This document shows, one piece after another, positions 1 through 5,608 of a DNA stretch of 5,765 nucleotides. Within the stretch, counting starts at the first letter, position 1. Each line of letters starts with the position of its first letter. The notes below the pieces were generated by a model, which searched no databases, was not told where the DNA came from, and saw nothing but the letters and a program-made list of their open reading frames with translations. Both the position numbers and the translations under genes were made by a program. The stretch spans positions 1 through 5,765 of the forward strand of contig CABRZL010000115.1 in the NCBI GenBank assembly GCA_902475435.1, read 5' to 3'. The DNA comes from an uncultured Eubacteriales bacterium. Lineage in GTDB: Bacteria > Bacillota > Clostridia > Oscillospirales > Oscillospiraceae.

Positions 1-196
1 CGCCACCACAGGTAACGATCATATCATAGCGCTCCCCGGTCTGCGCAATAACCTCTGTAATATCCTGAGGTTTCTGCGTCGGATGGCACAAAACATCATA
101 GCCTGCGGCCGTAAATCGGGAAATCACATCCATCAGCTGATACTGCATTTCTTCCCGTCCAGCAGCAGGATTTACAAACAACAGCATTTTTTTCAT
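1..196 (-). CDS. Diacylglycerol kinase / YegS-like lipid kinase, N-terminal part (cut by window edge)
   Basis: Only the first 65 codons are present; the gene continues beyond position 1. The protein opens MKKMLLFVNPAAGR. This is the first beta strand and the NP-x-(A/S)-G-(R/K) nucleotide-binding signature of the diacylglycerol kinase catalytic domain family (DgkB, YegS, BmrU types). The visible part ends in YDMIVTCGG, where the family has its GGDGT catalytic loop, so the cut falls inside that motif. Family members phosphorylate diacylglycerol or related lipids with ATP at the inner membrane face; which lipid cannot be told from this fragment. The ATG at 196-194 is preceded by GGAGG at 209-205 with 8 nt spacing. 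It lies 14 nt after the stop of the HD-domain gene, so the two are probably co-transcribed. The family call is strong; the precise substrate is open. Confidence 0.85.
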   Translation of the reverse strand, partial: MKKMLLFVNPAAGREEMQYQLMDVISRFTAAGYDVLCHPTQKPQDITEVIAQTGERYDMIVTCGG

Positions 197-210
197 GTCT
201 GCATCCTCCG

Positions 211-870
211 TTATAAAATTGATGCTCCGTTGATATTCAACTTAAATTTTAGCTTTAGCCGATCCGCTGCCCTACGACACAACAACATCCGGGTCATAAA
301 AATTTCAAAATAATCCATAACCGGGCATTGATCCGTATCAATCGTCAAATTTAACGTCACCGTCTGCTTCCCAGTATCCAACACCAACCTGGCACATTCC
401 ACTGCATGATTGACTCGGTCATGAATATCAAACTCTGCCGGGTTTTGGTTGCGAACACGGCTACGTCTTACATCGCACTTATCCGCCAAAATCAAAGCCG
501 CTGCCATCGGGTTGACAGGAAATGCAGTCGATTCATCATGGTTCCCAATTGCTGATACGATTACCGCAATTTCATCGGGGGCCATCCCCCATTTTTCCAA
601 CAAATGAAATGCAATTAACGCTCCCGACTGTGCATGTCCCTCCCGGTTAATCATATTTCCAATATCATGCATATATCCTGCAATACGCGTTAGCTCCACC
701 GTTCTCGCATCATATCCCAGACGTTTCAGTAAATCGCCAGATTCCTGCGCACATTTTGTCACATGGGCAAATGAGTGTTCCGTATACCCCATAGCGCCTA
801 ACGCTTCGTCGGCCTTTCTAATATAGGTGTTGAGCTCCTCATTGCTCCTTACAAAATCATAAGAAATCAT
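211..870 (-). CDS. HD-domain phosphohydrolase family protein, 219 aa
   Basis: A soluble protein with one HD domain. Metal-binding candidates are H32/H36 (EHSFAH), the H68-D69 doublet (YMHDIGN) and D130 (ILADKCD). H79 and the GNHDE motif near residues 109-113 are further conserved-looking histidines. HD proteins are metal-dependent phosphohydrolases, often acting on nucleotides or cyclic nucleotides. The overall pattern resembles a conserved but uncharacterised HD family of anaerobic Firmicutes; the substrate is unknown. The C-terminal third (VTLNLTIDTD, then DYFEIFMTRMLLCRRAA) looks like an added alpha/beta segment outside the core. I start it at the ATG at 870-868, which has AAAGGA 7 nt upstream. 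The frame stays open to a TTG at 960, but that TTG has no good ribosome binding site and the extension does not look conserved. No promoter is convincing upstream. The lipid kinase gene follows after 14 nt. Confidence 0.88.
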   Translation of the reverse strand: MISYDFVRSNEELNTYIRKADEALGAMGYTEHSFAHVTKCAQESGDLLKRLGYDARTVELTRIAGYMHDIGNMINREGHAQSGALIAFHLLEKWGMAPDEIAVIVSAIGNHDESTAFPVNPMAAALILADKCDVRRSRVRNQNPAEFDIHDRVNHAVECARLVLDTGKQTVTLNLTIDTDQCPVMDYFEIFMTRMLLCRRAADRLKLKFKLNINGASIL

Positions 871-1165
871 ATTGCATCCTTTCTTGTGGTTTTTGCCGAG
901 CAAACTGCGCCATCTCTCTGGCAAGGATCTCGGCTGACACAAATATTGGGGATTTTTCAACTTTTATAACGAAATCTTGATTCTTCTGTGGTAGCTTCTC
1001 CAATCTTCCACAAAATACAACGCGCCATTCTCATGCAGTCGCGCCAACAAACAATTCAGCAATCCCCAAAACAGGTAATTTCTAAAAAATCCGTTTCTTT
1101 CAAAACAAATTCAGTTTATCACAGGCCACATGAAAAAGCAATCCAACAAATGGTCGTATTTGTGC
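871..1165. other. Gene-poor gap with overlapping short open frames
   Basis: This 295-nt stretch lies between the rubredoxin gene's terminator and the HD gene. No frame has an ATG start with a ribosome binding site. On the minus strand two overlapping frames look mildly protein-like. One is open from 1117 to a TAA at 966-964. The other runs from 1081 to a TGA at 859-857, with one in-frame TGA at 1033-1031; its tail includes SAEILAREMAQFARQKPQER. The HD gene's ribosome binding site lies inside the second frame. These may be decayed remnants or chance open frames. No clear -35/-10 pair was found for the HD gene; a TATAAA at 968-963 lacks a matching -35. Confidence 0.4.
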
Positions 1166-1213
1166 AAAAAACGGCGAAGCCGGACACAGTGCAAAAACAC
1201 TCGCGTCCGGCCG
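1166..1213 (-). terminator. Intrinsic terminator of the rubredoxin gene
   Basis: In the minus-strand transcript GCCGGAC (1211-1205) pairs with GTCCGGC (1185-1179). The stem extends inward through G-U and C-G pairs, a bulged G, and AGTG/CACT around a TTTTTG loop. A further CGGC-TTC-GCCG foldback follows, then a run of six T (1171-1166). It begins 15 nt after the rubredoxin stop codon. The position and the U-tract make it the end of that transcript. Confidence 0.85.
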
Positions 1214-1228
1214 CTTTCCAATATACAT

Positions 1229-1834
1229 CTATTCAATTCGTTCAAAAACCTCTGGCCCATGTTTGCAAATCGGACAGACATAATCCGGCGGAAGCTCTTC
1301 CCCTTCATAGATATATCCGCAGATCGTACAGCGCCAGCCTTTCACCTTCGGCTTCTTCTCCGGCTTAGGCTTGATATTGGCCTGATAATAGCTGTAACTT
1401 ACCGGTGCAGCTCCATCCATTACGTCGCAGTCTACAACATCAGCGAGGAACTGCGTATGGGTACCCAGATCCATGGAAGACACCACTTTGCAGCTGAGGT
1501 AACCGCAGGAAGACCATGTGAGATACGGCACGCCATGGACGTCCGTCTTTACGCTAAGGCCTTGGAACTTATCAACATCCCGACCGCTTTGAAATCCAAA
1601 GTGCTGAAACAGCCCAAAGGTTGTATTTTGATCCAGCAGGGAAAGCGCAAACACGCCAGATTCCTGGATCAGCTCATGCGTAAAATTGGATTTGTTGACA
1701 GTAATCGTGATGCGTAGGGGCTGACTGGTTACCTGCATCGCAGTGTTAATGATGCAGCCTCCTGTCTTGCTTCCGCTTTTGGACGAAAGCATATACAGTC
1801 CACAGGTAAGATTATACAGGGCTTTTGTATTCAT
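1229..1834 (-). CDS. hrb: High-molecular-weight rubredoxin: flavin reductase domain fused to rubredoxin, 201 aa
   Basis: Residues 1 to about 152 form an FMN-binding split-barrel flavin reductase domain (GGCIINTAMQVTS near 25-37, HFGFQSGRDVDKF near 78-90). A lysine/proline-rich linker (KPKPEKKPKVK, 155-165) leads to a C-terminal rubredoxin (167-201). Its iron ligands are C169-x2-C172 and C187-x2-C190 in WRCTICGY and YVCPICKHG. The rubredoxin has the short loop (YEGEELPPDYVCP) seen in such fusions instead of the longer classic one. The layout matches Hrb of Moorella thermoacetica, which passes electrons from NADH to the flavodiiron protein FprA for NO or O2 reduction. No FprA gene is in this window, so the partner must be elsewhere. 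The ATG at 1834 has AAGGAG 8 nt upstream. The gene has its own promoter and terminator and appears monocistronic. It acts in the cytoplasm. Confidence 0.93.
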   Translation of the reverse strand: MNTKALYNLTCGLYMLSSKSGSKTGGCIINTAMQVTSQPLRITITVNKSNFTHELIQESGVFALSLLDQNTTFGLFQHFGFQSGRDVDKFQGLSVKTDVHGVPYLTWSSCGYLSCKVVSSMDLGTHTQFLADVVDCDVMDGAAPVSYSYYQANIKPKPEKKPKVKGWRCTICGYIYEGEELPPDYVCPICKHGPEVFERIE

Positions 1835-1867
1835 AGTTCAGGCTCCTTTTCAGATAGTCTTTCCTCT

Positions 1868-1895
1868 ATCATCGCAGAAAATTCAAAAAAGTCAA
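1868..1895 (-). promoter_or_regulatory. Probable sigma-A promoter of the rubredoxin gene
   Basis: TTGACT (1895-1890) is a 5/6 match to the -35 box. A weaker -10, GATGAT (1873-1868, 4/6), follows after 16 bp. This places transcription start near 1861, about 26 nt before the ATG and just upstream of the AAGGAG ribosome binding site. The weak -10 keeps confidence moderate. Confidence 0.5.
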
Positions 1896-2000
1896 TAAGC
1901 TGATGAAATTTTTATGTAGAAAACAAATCATGTAATCTGCAATTCATATTATTCTGCTGACAGAAAACTTTCCGGCTCTGCAACGGAGAGCTCTTATAAT

Positions 2001-2039
2001 AATTAAATATCGGCATACAGCACAATGCCGCATGCCGAT
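2001..2039 (-). terminator. Intrinsic terminator closing the oxidoreductase operon
   Basis: The minus-strand transcript folds into a 14-bp stem: ATCGGCATGCGGCA (2039-2026), loop TTG, TGCTGTATGCCGAT (2022-2009), with two G-U pairs. It is followed by the U-rich ATTTAATTATT. The stem begins 4 nt after the beta-subunit stop codon. The tail is less pure than a classic U-run, but stem length and position make termination likely. Confidence 0.8.
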
Positions 2040-2043
2040 TATT

Positions 2044-2973
2044 TTACTTACACCTCTCCAAAAGCTTCTCCCATCTCTCGTCCACATACCGTTGTGCTTC
2101 TTCCAGCATCCACTCGTTACCCGCTTGAAAGCAGTGCTTAAACCGCCCCTGAAGCCGCATATAATCCTCAATGGGTAATTTCTTTTTCGGTTCGTAAGTC
2201 AGGCGCCATACTCCATCTTCAACTTCATACATGGGCCACAAGCAGGTATCTACCGCCAACTGGCAAATTTGAGGCAGTAATGCCGTCTCATATTGCCAGC
2301 CCCTGGGGCACGGAGACAACACATTTAAAAAACACGGTCCCTGGGTATAGATGGCTTTACGCGCTTTTTCATGCAGATCTCGAAAGTTCCCAACAAATGT
2401 AGTCTGTGCCGCATAGGGAATTCCATGGGCCACCATAATTGCAGTCAGATCTTTCTTGTCCTGCTGCTTCCCCTGCTTATCCTTCCCAACCGGAGCCGTG
2501 GTAGCATTTGCAAATCTGGGGGTGGAGGACGATCTCTGAATCCCGGTATTCATATATGCCTCATTATCATAGCACACATAGACCATATCATGTCCACGCT
2601 CCATAGCGCCGGAAAGAGATTGAAAGCCGATATCATACGTGCCGCCATCACCTCCGAAGGTGATGAACTTGTAGTTGTCCTTGACTTTGCCCCGTTTTTT
2701 CAACGCTTTGTAGCAGGCTTCTACACCGGAACAAGTTGCTGCGGCGTTCTCAAACGCAGAATGAATATAACTCTCAGTCCATGACGTGTAGGGATACATA
2801 AATGTGGAAACCTCCAGACATCCTGTCGCGTTGGTAACCACCGCCTTATCATCAGCGTCCAACGCCCGCATGACTGCCCGACAGGTAATGCCGGCACCAC
2901 ATCCGGCACATAACCGGTGGCCGCCTACAAAACGTTCAGGCTTCTCCAATTCCTTTTTAAACTGATAGGCCAT
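2044..2973 (-). CDS. porB: 2-oxoacid:ferredoxin oxidoreductase, beta subunit (TPP-binding), 309 aa
   Basis: This subunit carries thiamine pyrophosphate and the proximal 4Fe-4S cluster of the CoA-acylating 2-oxoacid:ferredoxin oxidoreductase (2-oxo acid + CoA + oxidised ferredoxin giving acyl-CoA + CO2 + reduced ferredoxin, reversible). The TPP/Mg motif is FGGDGGTYDIG (106-116) followed by CYDNEAYMNTG (134-144). The expected cluster cysteines are all present: C22 and C25 (LCAGCGAG), C52 (TGCLEV) and C222 (SPCPRGW). Length is normal for PorB/VorB. The ATG at 2973 follows the alpha stop by 3 nt and has a GGGAGG site 8 nt upstream. It is the last gene of the operon and ends at a terminator. Whether the substrate is pyruvate, 2-oxobutyrate or a branched 2-oxo acid cannot be read from the sequence; the por name denotes family only. 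Confidence 0.95.
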   Translation of the reverse strand: MAYQFKKELEKPERFVGGHRLCAGCGAGITCRAVMRALDADDKAVVTNATGCLEVSTFMYPYTSWTESYIHSAFENAAATCSGVEACYKALKKRGKVKDNYKFITFGGDGGTYDIGFQSLSGAMERGHDMVYVCYDNEAYMNTGIQRSSSTPRFANATTAPVGKDKQGKQQDKKDLTAIMVAHGIPYAAQTTFVGNFRDLHEKARKAIYTQGPCFLNVLSPCPRGWQYETALLPQICQLAVDTCLWPMYEVEDGVWRLTYEPKKKLPIEDYMRLQGRFKHCFQAGNEWMLEEAQRYVDERWEKLLERCK

Positions 2974-2976
2974 TTT

Positions 2977-4161
2977 TTATTCCTCCCTGACACCCATATG
3001 CGTGTATACTTCACCCATATCTCCGGTCTTGGCAATACCCTCTAGCCGTGCATACAATCTCTCAATATCATCCGTAGACACATCTCGACCACCCAAGCCA
3101 TAAACCACATTGATTAGCTTTGGCCTTGTTTCGAGATCATAAAGTGCGCTCCTGGTTTCCGCAAACAACGGTCCACCGCACCCTGAAAATCCCTCGGACT
3201 TATCCATGACAGCCACTGCCTTGCAGTGCTTTAATGTCCGGGCCAGCTCCTCTGCCGGGAAGGGCCGGAACACCCGGATCTTTACAAGGCCAACCTTCTT
3301 GTTTTGCTCTCTTAACGCATCCACCACAGCTTTCGCTGTTCCTGCTGTGGAACCGATAAGCACTAACGCCTCCTCAGCATCCTCCATGTGGTACGCTTCA
3401 AAAAAACCATATTTTCGTCCTGTCATCTCTGCAAAACGGTCCGCCTGCTTTAAAATTGCTGCTTTAGCATGTTTCATAGCCTCCGCTTGCTGCTTTTTAT
3501 GCTCCATATAATACTGCGTTACATCATACGGCCCTACGGCCAAAGGTTCCTGACTGTTCAGAAGATAATGCTCTGGGTCATATTCTCCTACAAATGCTTT
3601 GACCTCATCATCCTCCAATAACGCAATATTCTCTACAGCATGAGAGGTAATGAACCCATCCATACAGATCATTACGGGAAGCCGTACATCCTCTGTTTCC
3701 GCGATTGGAAATGCCTGAACATAATTATCATAGACTTCCTGATTATTTTCTGCATATATTTGAATCCAGCCGGAATCCCTTGCTCCCATCGCATCAGAAT
3801 GGTCATTATTGATGTTAATCGGACCAGATAATGCCCGGGTCGCTACTGCCAGCACAATCGGAAGACGGCCGGACGCCGCAACATAAAGCATCTCATACAT
3901 AAGAGCCAGACCACAGGATGATGTCGCGCTGATGGCTCGGCCGCCAGCAGCTGCAGCTCCCATACAGACGCTCATGGAACTGTGTTCAGATTCTACCGTC
4001 ACCAGTTCCGTATGTACCTTCCCATCCGCTACATACTGAGCAAAATATTGCGGAATTTCTGTAGACGGGGTAATCGGAAATGCCCCCATCACATCCGGAT
4101 CAATTTGCCGCATTGCCACTGCCACAGCTTCATTTCCGGAGAGACGATCAAAATGTGCCAT
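2977..4161 (-). CDS. porA: 2-oxoacid:ferredoxin oxidoreductase, alpha subunit, 394 aa
   Basis: The alpha subunit builds the TPP and CoA active site together with beta. Domain I holds GAFPITPSTEI (26-36), ESEHSSMS (57-64) and SATSSCGLALM (78-88). The family hallmark LSGPININNDHSDAMGARDSGWIQ spans about 111-134. The C-terminal transketolase-like domain follows (VLIGSTAGTAKAV 267-279; VKIRVFRPFP 293-302; AVMDKSEGFSGCGGP 317-331). Many relatives have TSSQG where this protein has TSSCG, with Cys at 83. I start at ATG 4161-4159, where TAATG overlaps the delta stop and AAGGAGG sits 7 nt upstream. A longer frame to 4221 would overlap delta by 60 nt and is rejected. Pyruvate and branched-chain enzymes share these motifs, so the substrate is not settled. 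The upstream T-box suggests an amino-acid-linked role. Confidence 0.95.
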   Translation of the reverse strand: MAHFDRLSGNEAVAVAMRQIDPDVMGAFPITPSTEIPQYFAQYVADGKVHTELVTVESEHSSMSVCMGAAAAGGRAISATSSCGLALMYEMLYVAASGRLPIVLAVATRALSGPININNDHSDAMGARDSGWIQIYAENNQEVYDNYVQAFPIAETEDVRLPVMICMDGFITSHAVENIALLEDDEVKAFVGEYDPEHYLLNSQEPLAVGPYDVTQYYMEHKKQQAEAMKHAKAAILKQADRFAEMTGRKYGFFEAYHMEDAEEALVLIGSTAGTAKAVVDALREQNKKVGLVKIRVFRPFPAEELARTLKHCKAVAVMDKSEGFSGCGGPLFAETRSALYDLETRPKLINVVYGLGGRDVSTDDIERLYARLEGIAKTGDMGEVYTHMGVREE

Positions 4162-4460
4162 TAGCGTTCCTCCTTCCACACGATAGCATGAAACGGACAT
4201 GCTGTAATACAGATGCCGCACCCCTTACAATGCTGAAGATCAAACTCGCCTCTCTTGCCATTTTTCACCGGAATGGCGCTGTCAGGGCAATAGGGTACGC
4301 ACAATAAACACTGTTTACATTTATCCTCCAGAAACACCGGTGTCTGCGTTCTCCAATCTCCGGTATTGAATGCCAAAGAGGTGGCAGGCTCATAAATTTC
4401 TCCTCCACGGGTCAGCTTCTGCCACGGCGAATTTTCGTGTATATCTTTTGCATGGATCAT
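4161..4460 (-). CDS. porD: 2-oxoacid:ferredoxin oxidoreductase, delta subunit (2x 4Fe-4S ferredoxin), 99 aa
   Basis: This small electron-transfer subunit relays electrons from the beta-subunit cluster to external ferredoxin. Two complete 4Fe-4S motifs are visible: C48-x2-C51-x2-C54-x3-C58-P (CKQCLLCVPYCP) and C78-x2-C81-x2-C84-x3-C88-P (CKGCGICITACP). The N-terminal stretch FNTGDWRTQTPVF (31-43) is the usual PorD lead-in before the ferredoxin fold. The start ATG overlaps the gamma stop as ATGA (4460-4457), and AGGAGG lies 7 nt upstream inside the gamma gene, so the pair is translationally coupled. Its own stop overlaps the alpha start by one base. No membrane segment is present; the complex is cytoplasmic. 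Confidence 0.95.
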   Translation of the reverse strand: MIHAKDIHENSPWQKLTRGGEIYEPATSLAFNTGDWRTQTPVFLEDKCKQCLLCVPYCPDSAIPVKNGKRGEFDLQHCKGCGICITACPFHAIVWKEER

Positions 4461-5038
4461 CCCTGTACCTCCTCCATCGACTGTTTAAGCACCCGCATAT
4501 TTCCTTCAATTACTTGCGGTTTGGACGCAAACTTATGGCGGAAGGATTCCTCCATATCCATCGTAAATTTCTCTGAATCCACCACACCACTCACCTTCAC
4601 TGTTGCCGCCAGCATGGGGGTATTCGGAAAGACCTTTCCCAAAATTTCCTTGGAAATACGATCCGCATCAATCGTACACACCCGCCCTTTGTATCCTTTC
4701 AGCAGAGGCCGAAGCATCTCGGGGGATCGACTGGAATTGATAATAATGGCTCCAGATTCTTTAAGCCCTGCTGTCACGTCCACACAGGAGAGGAGCCCTT
4801 CGTCCACCACCACAACAAAATCCGGTTCATAAATGTTGGAATGAATACTGCACCGCTGTGTGCTGATACGGTTATACGCAGTGATAGGCGCTCCGCTACG
4901 TTCTGGTCCATACTCTGGAAAGCCTTGAACATACTTTCCAGAGGAAAACGCCGCATCCGCCAACAACAAACATGCAGTTTTTGCTCCTTGACCTCCTCTG
5001 CCATGCCAGCGGATCTCTACCATATCCTGATTTTTCAT
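4457..5038 (-). CDS. porC: 2-oxoacid:ferredoxin oxidoreductase, gamma subunit, 193 aa
   Basis: The gamma subunit is first in the operon. Its family motifs are IRWHGRGGQGAKTA (9-22), GFPEYGPERSGAP (39-51) and a late FPNTPMLAA (137-145), matching the Pfam POR gamma domain. In solved enzymes this domain helps form the CoA-binding region. Length is typical. ATG 5038 is chosen because GGGAGG lies 6 nt upstream; a second in-frame ATG at 5023 has no comparable site. The coding region starts 32 nt after the T-box terminator's T-rich tail, so expression of gamma and the three genes behind it depends on readthrough of that terminator. In some genomes this subunit is called PorG. Confidence 0.94.
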   Translation of the reverse strand: MKNQDMVEIRWHGRGGQGAKTACLLLADAAFSSGKYVQGFPEYGPERSGAPITAYNRISTQRCSIHSNIYEPDFVVVVDEGLLSCVDVTAGLKESGAIIINSSRSPEMLRPLLKGYKGRVCTIDADRISKEILGKVFPNTPMLAATVKVSGVVDSEKFTMDMEESFRHKFASKPQVIEGNMRVLKQSMEEVQG

Positions 5039-5070
5039 AAAAAGCCTCCCTGTTCTGGTCGCAGTAAGGT

Positions 5071-5105
5071 ATAAAATAAGTTCCCGTCCGTAAAGGGACG
5101 AGAAC
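5071..5105 (-). terminator. T-box-controlled intrinsic terminator
   Basis: GTTCTCGTCC (5105-5096) pairs with GGACGGGAAC (5089-5080) across a 6-nt loop, with one G-U pair. TTATTTTAT follows. Its 5' arm includes the TCGTCC that the T-box needs for the antiterminator, so the two folds are mutually exclusive. It lies between the leader and the gamma-subunit gene. Confidence 0.92.
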
Positions 5106-5323
5106 CTATGTTTTCGCTATACCACCCGTTACTGCATACCACCATATGCATCTCCAAAATAACGGTGGAGTACCGGCAGCGCCTACTAAATTTCAGGCTG
5201 CAGTTCAGAAGTGATTTTCAACAAAAAGCTACTCTCACCAGGCTTACACCATCCCCGGCTCGCTTTGGATTTGACTTTTTGTCTACTCTCTTCATCATTA
5301 CATTTCAAACGTTTATAAAGTTT
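5071..5323 (-). promoter_or_regulatory. T-box riboswitch leader, probable isoleucine (AUC) specifier
   Basis: The roughly 250-nt leader has the expected T-box parts in order. Stem I carries GAGAGTAG (5290-5283, with the AGUA loop-E strand). A perfect pairing ACAAAAAG/CTTTTTGT (5282-5275 with 5228-5221) leads to a distal arm AGCGAGCCGGGGATGGTG. On the 3' side GAAAATCACTTCTGAAC places the specifier as AUC (5215-5213), followed by the usual purine A and by a lower helix GAAG/CTTC. The T-box itself is AACGGGTGGTATAGCG (5130-5115). Its bulge begins UGGU (5124-5121), complementary to a tRNA 3' end ACCA. GGG (5127-5125) and GCGA (5117-5114) can pair with CCC and TCGT (5097-5095, 5101-5098) to form the antiterminator, which excludes the terminator. 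Uncharged tRNA should therefore allow readthrough into the operon. The T-box call is strong; the specifier is read by position only. Confidence 0.92.
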
Positions 5324-5329
5324 AATTAT

Positions 5330-5358
5330 AATATATCCGACCGGATTTCCTTTGTCAA
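5330..5358 (-). promoter_or_regulatory. Sigma-A promoter of the oxidoreductase operon
   Basis: A perfect -35 TTGACA (5358-5353), a 17-bp spacer and TATATT (5335-5330, 5/6 match). Transcription would begin near 5323, right at the 5' base of the T-box leader. This near-consensus promoter suggests strong constitutive initiation, with control left to the T-box. Confidence 0.88.
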
Positions 5359-5435
5359 GAGGACATACATTCCAGAGTTTCACAACCTTTTCTCAAAATT
5401 TTCGTTGTTTTTTGTACATTTTGTCTTTCTTCAAC

Positions 5436-5447
5436 GGACATCTGTCC
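5436..5447. repeat. Short inverted repeat GGACA-TC-TGTCC
   Basis: Arms of 5 bp with a 2-bp centre in the AT-rich divergent intergenic region. It lies about 78 bp upstream of the minus-strand -35 box. A second GGACAT sits at 5361-5366, next to that -35 box. It could be a protein site, but such short symmetry can arise by chance. Confidence 0.25.
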
Positions 5448-5473
5448 TCGCACTTTGTTTGAGATGAATTTCC

Positions 5474-5495
5474 TGCAATTATTTCTGTCATTGCA
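5474..5495. repeat. Inverted repeat TGCAAT-N10-ATTGCA
   Basis: Perfect 6-bp arms separated by 10 bp, so arm centres are 16 bp apart. It is centred about 65 bp upstream of the plus-strand -35 box, a plausible place for an activator site. No known regulator is assigned. Confidence 0.35.
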
Positions 5496-5549
5496 ACTTT
5501 TTATTCATAAATTATTTAAAATTTTTTTGCACTTTTCCTCCAAAACCTA

Positions 5550-5578
5550 TTGACTTTTTTTCATTTTTATTGTATATT
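5550..5578 (+). promoter_or_regulatory. Strong divergent sigma-A promoter, plus strand
   Basis: TTGACT (5550-5555, 5/6), a 17-bp T-rich spacer and TATATT (5573-5578, 5/6). Transcription would start near 5585, leaving about 24 nt before the ATG at 5609. It points away from the oxidoreductase operon toward a transcript that runs off the right edge. Confidence 0.8.
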
Positions 5579-5608
5579 GTAGACACAAATAAGAAAGAGG
5601 TGATTCCA

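Noticed and set aside
871..960. Longer N-terminus for the HD protein from a TTG at 960
   Set aside because: The ATG at 870 has AAAGGA at proper spacing; the TTG has no ribosome binding site, and the extra 30 residues do not look like part of the HD family.
1031..1033. TGA as a selenocysteine codon
   Set aside because: No stable hairpin with a bacterial SECIS-like apical loop was visible immediately downstream, and the host frame lacks a secure start. Kept only as a minor alternative.
1130..1717. Plus-strand open frame of 195 codons
   Set aside because: It is antisense to the rubredoxin fusion, whose domains and cysteine ligands are unmistakable; its start lies by the terminator hairpin without a ribosome site.
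2371..2784. Plus-strand open frame of 137 codons
   Set aside because: It lies wholly antisense to the beta-subunit gene, shows no family features and has no expression signals.
4162..4221. Longer N-terminus for the alpha subunit from 4221
   Set aside because: It would overlap the second 4Fe-4S motif region of the delta gene by 60 nt. The start at 4161 has AAGGAGG at 7 nt and begins at the family's usual N-terminus.
4437..4832. Plus-strand open frame of 131 codons
   Set aside because: It is a shadow of the gamma-subunit gene, with low-complexity Ser/Thr-rich translation and no recognisable domain.
5108..5467. Plus-strand open frame of 119 codons
   Set aside because: It is antisense to the T-box leader and promoter; the sequence is explained by RNA structure on the minus strand.
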